A DNA stretch of 64,000 nucleotides from Notamacropus eugenii. Lineage: Eukaryota; Chordata; Mammalia; Diprotodontia; Macropodidae. The DNA is taken from the NCBI RefSeq assembly GCF_028372415.1, contig NC_092878.1, positions 134,182,750-134,246,749 of the forward strand, in the 5' to 3' direction. The notes under the pieces are model-generated. The model was not told the origin of the DNA and did not search any database. It was given only the letters and a program-made list of their open reading frames with translations. Positions within the stretch are counted from its first letter, which is position 1. Every line of letters starts with the position of its first letter. Shown piece after piece: positions 57,613-64,000 of this stretch. The position numbers and the translations under genes are program-made.

Positions 57613-58799
57613 ATTCATTTTAGCAATATCAATAAGAGAAGAAAAACAAATTGAAGGAATCAGAATAGGCAATGAGGAAATAAAACTTATTTTGCAGAAT
57701 ATACGATGGTATATTGGAAAATCTTAGAGACTCAGTTCGAAATTGGTTGAAACAATAGCTTTAGCAAAGTAGCAGGATATGAAACAAACCCCTGTAAATC
57801 ATCAGCATTTCTATATATCATCAACAAGCCCTATAAGAAGATATAGTAAGAGATATTTCATTTAAAGTAGCCAGAGACAATATAAAATACCTGGAATTTT
57901 ACCTATGAGGACAAACCCAGGAATTATATGAACATCACTATAAAACACTTTTTATATAAATAAAGTCAGATTTAATAAATTAGAGAAATAGAAGTTATTC
58001 ATGGTGGGCCAAAACAGTGTAATAAAAAATACAATTCTACCTAAACTAATTTACTTTCTCAGTGACATCCCAATTAAACTACAAAAGAAAAATATGTTTT
58101 ATTGAACTAGAAAAATTTATTTGAAAGAATAAAATGTCAAGAGTATTAAATGAATTAGTTTTAAAATGTAAAAGAAGTCTAGCAGTACTAGATCTTAGAT
58201 TATAGTACAAGGTGGTAATTATCAAAACTATTTAGTATTAGCTAAAAAATAGAATGATTGATCAATGGAATAGAGTAACTATACAATAACAGTAGTAAAT
58301 GATTATAATAATCTTGTGTCTGATAAATGTAAAGATATAAACTTTTGGGATAAAAATTCACTCTTTGGTAAGAACCTTTCTGGAAAAACTAGAAAGCAGT
58401 CTGTAGGAAACTAGTTATAGACCAATGTCTTATGCCATTTACCAAGATAAAATTAAAATGGATGCGTGACCTAGACGTAAAGGGAGATAGTATAAGTAAT
58501 TTAGAAAATCATCACCATATTACCTATCAGATTTATGGATAAGATATTTGAAGAAATACCAGATAGATAGCATTGTAATATGTAAAATGAATACTTTTGA
58601 TTAAATTAATAAAAAAGAATTTGTTTAAATTAAATCCATGTAGGCAAAGTTTTAAAGAAAAGCAGAAAATTGGGGGAATTTTTAGTCTTGGATATTCATA
58701 TCTCAAATATGTAGATAACTGGATTAAATTTATAAGAATACGAGTCATTGCTCAGTTGATAAATGGAAAAAAGACAAGTTTGTAGAAGGAGAAATCAAA

Positions 58800-59055
58800 G
58801 TTATAAATTTTTGCTCAGTTGTCCCAGTCATGTCCAACTCTTGGTGACTCCATCTGGCATTTTTTGTGGCAAAGATACTGAAGTGGTTTGCAGTTTTCTT
58901 ATCCTGTTCATTTTACAGATGAGAAAACTAAGACAATAAGGTTAAGTGACTTATCTAGAGTTACACAACTAGCAAGTGTTTGAGGCTAGATTTAAACTCA
59001 GGCAGGTCTTCCTGACTCCATGCCAATTCACTATGCACTGCACCATCTAGAGCAT
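58800..59055 (-). mobile_element. CORE-SINE inserted into L1
   Basis: Reversed SINE: gctcagttgtcccagtcatg then tccaactcttggtgactcca, gatactgaagtggtttgcag, cattttacagatgagaaaac, ggttaagtgacttatctaga, ggtcttcctgactccatgcc, and the head at gcactgcaccatctag. Full length. Confidence 0.88.
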
Positions 59056-59215
59056 ATCTATCTATGTGTCTATGTGTCTATGTATCTACCTGGATATATA
59101 TATGTATATAGGCATATCGATATATAGTTATAGTTATTTATATATATAACATATAGAGTTATTTATAACTATATAGATATAGGTATTTACATCATCTATA
59201 TATGAAAAATGCTCT
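59056..59215. repeat. TATC/TA microsatellite after the SINE
   Basis: tatctatctatgtgtctatg then TA-rich units, between the SINE head and the resumption of L1. Confidence 0.85.
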
Positions 59216-59859
59216 AAAGCGTTTTATAAAGCATTATTATAGAAATGCAAACTATAACGACTTTGAGGTACTATCTCACACCTATCAGATTGGCTAACTT
59301 GATAGAAAGGGAAAATGACATATATTGAGGGGCATGTGAAAAAATTAGGAGACTAATATGATGTTGCTGGGTCTGTTGATTTGTAGAGCAATCTGGAATT
59401 ATGACCAGAGAGTTATAAAACTGTGTATACCCTTTGACCAGCAATACCAGTATTAGGTCTCTTTCTCAGGGGATCATGGGAAAAAGGAAAAGAATCTATA
59501 TATTTTAAACTGATAATAGCAGGTCTCTTTGTGGTGGCAAAGATCTGGAAATTGATAGGATGCCCTTCAATTGAGGAGAATGGAGGGATAAGTTATTGTA
59601 TATGATTATTAAAGAATACGGTAATGCTGCAAGAATTGACAAGCAGTTAATTTTAGAAAATAAAAACATGAAGAGACATGCATGAAATAATGCTGAGTGA
59701 AATGAACAGAGCCAAGAGAATATTGTATGTAGTAACATATTGTTCAAAGCGTATCTACAAATGATTAAGCTTTTCTGAGCAATATGAACATTCAGACCAA
59801 ATTGACAATGAATTGATGAAGGAAAATGCTATCCACCTGCAAAGAACTGATATATATGG

Positions 59860-59962
59860 AATATGCATTGTATGATATATATTTACATATATGTGTATAT
59901 ACACACATATACATATTTACATATATATGTATATACACATATACACACCCATATATACATAT

Positions 59963-59997
<35 letters not shown>

Positions 59998-59998
59998 A
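59860..59998. repeat. Compound TA/CA microsatellite in L1 3' UTR
   Basis: Same location in the L1 3' UTR as the TA/GA tract at 4096-4243, just after 'aaagaactgat'. Confidence 0.92.
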
Positions 59999-60205
59999 CA
60001 GATTCTGTACAATAACAACAGTATGATAAAGACAAACAATTTTTAAAGGTTTAAGAATACTGATCAATGCAAAAATTAAGCATGATTCCAGAGGAATGAT
60101 GATGAAGTATGCTATCCACCTACTGACAGAGGCAAAATACTAACATGCAGAATAGGACATAAAATTAGACAGAGTGAATATGGGAATTTGTTTTCCTTGA
60201 ATATT

Positions 60206-60905
60206 CTCATTTGCTACAAAATGTCTTCCTCTCTTTCCTTCCTTCCTCCCTTCTTTTGTCAATGGGATTTGGAGAGGGAAGTACAAGGGCAGAATGAAAC
60301 ACCTGGTATGTTTTCTTTTAATTCTACGCATTGACAATTAAATCCTCAGCTTTGCTGACACCATTTCTAACTCATGAAATATTTAGACACTCCTTTCTGT
60401 CTCTTCACATATTTCCCCTCCTCGGGCCCTATTTTAGACTTCATCTCCTCAGTGAGAACTGCTGCAAATCACTGAATTTACTTGGATGTCTTTTTGACAA
60501 CTTTTGATCTATCACATGGAAGAGGGGAGTGGGTGAGGGCAGCCAGGTGAAGAAAGGAGAGAAATTAATGTATTTGTATAGAAATTGTTCATGGATACAG
60601 TTATGGATTGCATTTTGTACTCCAAAGCACTCTCATTAGGAAACATTTATTTCATAAGTTTTACATAGCTCCATCAATGATCTGAAAATCTATCATTATG
60701 GTCTATGTATTGTCTAAAATAAAATAATCAATGAAATACAGCCTTAATTATAAAAATTTCCAGGTCTTCTTTAATGTTATAGATTCTCTTTGGTTTTCAT
60801 TCAGCAAACCAGTTAACCCAAAAGTTTAATAATCAGTAAATGTTTAAGTGTCAGCTGCATAGAATTTATAGGACAATAGAATTAGATCTGGAATTCAATT
60901 CACTG
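60206..60905. other. Unassigned sequence
   Basis: No gene or named repeat; a TTCC-rich tract at 60225-60260. Confidence 0.4.
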
Positions 60906-61190
60906 TCAAATCAAGAACCTTTATTAACGGTCTATTCTGGGTCAGGTATAGTCCTGGATTCAAGAACCAAAATGGAATCAACTCTTTCCCTCAAAGAGAT
61001 TATATACTACTAAATGGAAATAATATATGAAATAGGTAAGTAAGCATAAAATGTATGCAAAATTGTTTCAGGAGAGGATATCGAGAATGCAAGTAATTGA
61101 TTGGAGCAGGGCAGGGGGCAGGAAAGGCCTCTTGAAAGACATGGCATTTTAGCTGAGCTACGAAGGAAGCTAGGGAATTGTAAAATATAA
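60906..61190 (+). repeat. Interspersed repeat (family of 24965-25190 and 9050)
   Basis: ctattctgggtcaggtatag, ctctttccctcaaagagatt, aaggcctcttgaaagacatg then gcattttagctgagctacga, aggaagctaggg. These link the 'gatacaaag' part with the part that precedes 'gagagaattccaagcatgaagg' at 9,090, so both belong to one long family. Confidence 0.55.
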
Positions 61191-61311
61191 GGAGTTGACT
61201 CCTCCCTACTAAGTCCAAAGTTGGCGGTCGTGCAGGAAGACAATGGCAAGTTATTTTCTGATTCCAATAGTATTAAACCTTTATTTTTGAATAAATTCAT
61301 TAATTTTCTGC

Positions 61312-61490
61312 TTTGGGTGGAGGGGCATTGTAGCATAATTGATTCAAGTAATTCTTGAAACTAGGAAGACCCAAATATATGGATTCATGCTGTACTTGTG
61401 ACATAGCCTGGCTGTGTGACTCTACACAATTCGCATACTTTCTAAGTAACTTTTGAAGACTATATCTTTCAGAGAAAGTGAACATTCACA
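61312..61490 (+). mobile_element. tRNA-derived SINE, second marsupial type
   Basis: aggggcattgtagcataatt, actaggaagacccaaatata, tggctgtgtgactctacaca, tttgaagactatatctttca: matches the SINE type at 13705-13895. Confidence 0.55.
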
Positions 61491-62160
61491 TTGAGGAAAT
61501 TTATTTGCCCAAATCTTCTCTATTCCAATGAATTCACTGGTCCACTCTCTATTTCTAAAGCAAATTTTATACTCTCTAGTATTTCCCTCTTTCAAGTCTT
61601 CTTTTTCATATAAATGTAGATACTAGAAAGAGAAAGAGGAGGAAGAAAAGGAAAACAAAAAGGAAGAGAAGGATGTAGAGGAGGAGGAAAAAAAATAGCC
61701 ACACAATTCAATTGTTATTAAATGCCTGATATGTTTTGACTTTTATATTCATGCTTTTTTCTTTTAATAGGTTACTGTATACTCAAGGGGGGATGACATT
61801 TTCTTTGACAAGAAAAAGAGAAAATAAATTCAAATAGTTGGAAAGAAAAAGAAAGTAAATTTTCATATTATATTCTTGTCTCCAGTTATTAACAGAGTTC
61901 ACACGACAAATTTACAAGTGTAAATCACCTCCTTATTCTTGTTATGAGAGAAATACCTCCTTTCTGAGTTCATGTGGTGAGTAACTGCTGCCAAATATAT
62001 ATTTACCAGAATGTAGAAATTATAAAAATAAAAACCTAGGGGTTATTATTATGCACAAGCATAGGTTTAGGTCTCAGGGGGGGAATAACTTGAACAATTA
62101 TGAAGATTCTGACAAGGTTTCTCATAGGAAAAATTAGATCAGAATGACAGAGAAATAATT
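61491..62160. other. Unassigned sequence with a polypurine tract
   Basis: 61618-61700 is almost entirely purine (gaaagaggaggaagaaaagg). The rest is AT-rich and unrecognised. Confidence 0.45.
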
Positions 62161-62161
62161 A

Positions 62162-62331
62162 ATTTGCATGTTGCAACTTGTATGTTCCTCTTAGGCTATA
62201 AAAGTTCAAGAGAAGATAGATCCGTAATCCCATACTTCCTTCAACGTCATAATACGTTGGACACAGTTAAACGGAGTCATAGCCTCATCCATCCCTTAAG
62301 GAAACAAAGCTAATCGAACAGACTCTACAGG
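62162..62331 (+). promoter_or_regulatory. Promoter-like arrangement: octamer, TATA box, possible exon and splice donor
   Basis: An exact octamer ATTTGCAT (62162-62169) lies 27 bp before TATAAAAG (62197-62204). A start about 30 bp downstream would give a short, ATG-free exon ending ctctacag|gtaaac, a good donor at 62331. The same could be part of an undetected LTR or chance in AT-rich DNA. No downstream exon or reading frame seen. Confidence 0.35.
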
Positions 62332-62774
62332 TAAACTAAGCTGGGCTATAGATTAAACTACGTTTAGAGGATTCAAAAATAGGTTCCTTGAAGAGGAGGA
62401 TTTATATATTGCCAAGAAGTCAGGGACAGCTAAAATTCTTCCTCTGGCTTTTTATCTAAAGAATACTGAGAGCTCAAGTAAATTTTTACATCCTACTGGG
62501 CAGTTTTTTTGTTCAGTTGAGGTTAATATTAGTGAAAAGATGCAGAAGGAAGAAGAAGGAAAAATTTTTAAAATCCCATAATATTCTTCCTACCTTCCTA
62601 CCTAAAATATTCATGGGAAAAATAAGATTTTCTCTGTCTGGGTAATTTTGCCTTTGAAGACCACAGAGTGGCAAGAATAATGAATCTCCAAAAATAGACT
62701 AATTAGAATAAATATTAAAATTTTAACATAGGATGTTTTTGTTTATATGGCAAAGCATGCTTATATTGAAGTGA

Positions 62775-62945
62775 TAAAAAGAAGGGGTTCTTCATCTGGG
62801 GTCTGCAAACATTTAAACATAGTTTGATAACATTTTCATATAATTGATTCCCTTTTTAAATCTTAGGTATTTTAGTTTAATTTTTTTTTTTCTGACAAGG
62901 GGTTCATAGGTTTAACCAAATCACCAATGGGGTCATAAAACAAAT
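62775..62945. mobile_element. hAT-like non-autonomous DNA element fragment
   Basis: aaggggttcttcatctgggg then tctgcaaac at one side and acaaggggttcataggttta then ccaatggggtcataaa at the other resemble a common mammalian 'ggggtccttaacctggggtcc' element. Exact family unknown. Confidence 0.4.
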
Positions 62946-64000
62946 GCAATATTTACCTAAAGTGTTACTATTTCTTTATTTTGATGTTTATTAGGTAAAA
63001 ATATATCTTTCTTAAAGGGCTTTCATAAGCACTAATAACGTTTTATTGTATTTGTAAGTTTGCTTCTCCAAACTCCTTAACTTGTGTTGTTTAAGATCTT
63101 CAGCATTCTAACTGCAACCTAACTTTCCAAATGTGTCTCCTACTACACCCATGTAAACTCTTTGTTCTACACGTAGTAGTATCCTCCCAAACATTTCTCC
63201 AAATCCTCCCTAGCCCTAAGATTCTATTTAAATCAAACCCTCTTTGAAGTCCTGAACCCCTCCACCCATCCCAAATAAAGTGAATTCTCCATCCTTTGCA
63301 CCCTGATTATGGCTTTGGTAATTAAGTTAATACAATCCCTTTGTTAATCAATTACAAATTTCTCATTAGTACTGAAGCTGAATGTTAGACATTAAAAAGG
63401 AACTGATTTTCTCAAGAGTGTGTTTCTGAGGGTAGCAATCATCTCTGATCTGTTAACAAAGTAAAAGGTAATGAATCATAAGAGATGGCTTACTTGACTG
63501 GTTACTCACTTTGGTCAAATAGACTTGTCTATACCCATATCACCCATCTAGGATAATTTAGACAAAAGAGAGAATTCACATTTTCCCAGATCTGAGTAAA
63601 ATACAATGGCCCAGAATCCATTAGTTCAACTAAACTAAATTTTCTTTACCTTTTGAACAGATCTGAATTTTACTTCTTATTACCAGCCTTATACATCAAA
63701 GGCTGCCTGAATAACCTACAGGGACTGATTTCTGTATGAGTAAGGAGAAAAGGGGGAAAATCCTAGTTTTAATTCAATAATTGGCTATCAATATAGGAAA
63801 GAGATAATCATTTCTCTCAGGGTCCCATTTCCAGGATCACCCTGTAGCTATAGGATTGAAGAATTTTTTACAGTATTTAATAAAATGAAGAGCAAGTATG
63901 ATAACCTATGTAAAATTGCAATCCTTAAAAATGCTATATAAATGGATGATATTAATTGGATGCTTAGGCCCCAGCACAGAGATCATGTTTCTGGAAGTTT
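62946..64000. other. Unassigned AT-rich sequence
   Basis: No gene. An AATAAAG with a C-rich lead (63225-63285) is LTR-like but has no recognisable ends. Confidence 0.4.

Larger units (their letters stand above)
57615..60205 (+). mobile_element. Second L1: RT domain to 3' UTR
   Basis: Begins inside RT (caatatcaataagagaagaa then aaacaaattgaaggaa), with the RT box damaged near 57,690. ORF2 continues to about 58,790 (gttgataaatggaaaaaaga), is interrupted by a SINE and a TA microsatellite, and resumes at 59,215 (atgctctaaagcgttttata). The 3' UTR runs to about 60,200 (tgctatccacctactgacag). Frames are short (up to 62 residues). Confidence 0.85.

Noticed and set aside
62162..62330. Immunoglobulin V-gene promoter
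   Set aside because: Octamer and TATA spacing is suggestive, but no leader or V exon follows.

Overview
The window looks like ordinary repeat-rich, AT-rich, CpG-poor mammalian intergenic DNA, and the repeat types point to a marsupial. The evidence is tRNA-derived CORE-SINEs with marsupial-type tails, marsupial-type L1 and half-L1 (HAL1-like) elements, many old CR1-clade L3, L2 and MIR copies, and no Alu, B1 or B2. I cannot name the species. I found no intact protein-coding gene; every long reading frame falls in a transposon relic, a processed pseudogene or low-complexity sequence. Repeat family names come from recognising consensus features by eye; no database was searched.

Layout: 0.8-5 kb holds a CORE-SINE, an L1 3' end and a minus-strand RTE-like LINE. 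That LINE is split by an insertion in which a 7SL RNA copy is joined to an L1 3' end, inside what look like 15-bp target-site duplications. 6-7 kb holds a decayed C2H2 zinc-finger exon. 9.2-11.4 kb is a processed CBX3 (HP1 gamma) pseudogene with one frameshift, a GATA-repeat expansion in its 3' UTR and flanking duplications. 11.4-14 kb holds an LTR and SINEs. 14.7-24.6 kb is a LINE patchwork: an L1 5' half, a Tigger-like DNA element, and a minus-strand HAL1-like element whose 5' UTR is split by a two-LTR element (495-bp LTRs, tRNA-Leu-like primer site, 1.65-kb interior), then an L1 ORF1-ORF2 fragment.

27-41 kb is dominated by three old minus-strand L3/CR1 copies that received later insertions: an L2, SINEs, another retroposon, and two solo LTRs, each with clean duplications, in one L3. 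42.5-48.8 kb is a nearly full-length but inactive L1. 48.8-53.4 kb is mostly unrecognised AT-rich DNA. 53.5-60.2 kb has an old L1 split by a complete HAL1-like element, followed by a second L1 carrying a SINE. The last 4 kb is mostly unassigned and includes an octamer + TATA + splice-donor arrangement near 62.2 kb.

No genes act together here. The value of the window is its layered record of insertions: L3, L2, MIR and RTE are oldest, then L1, HAL1, SINEs and LTR elements, then microsatellites growing inside L1 3' UTRs and pseudogene tails.
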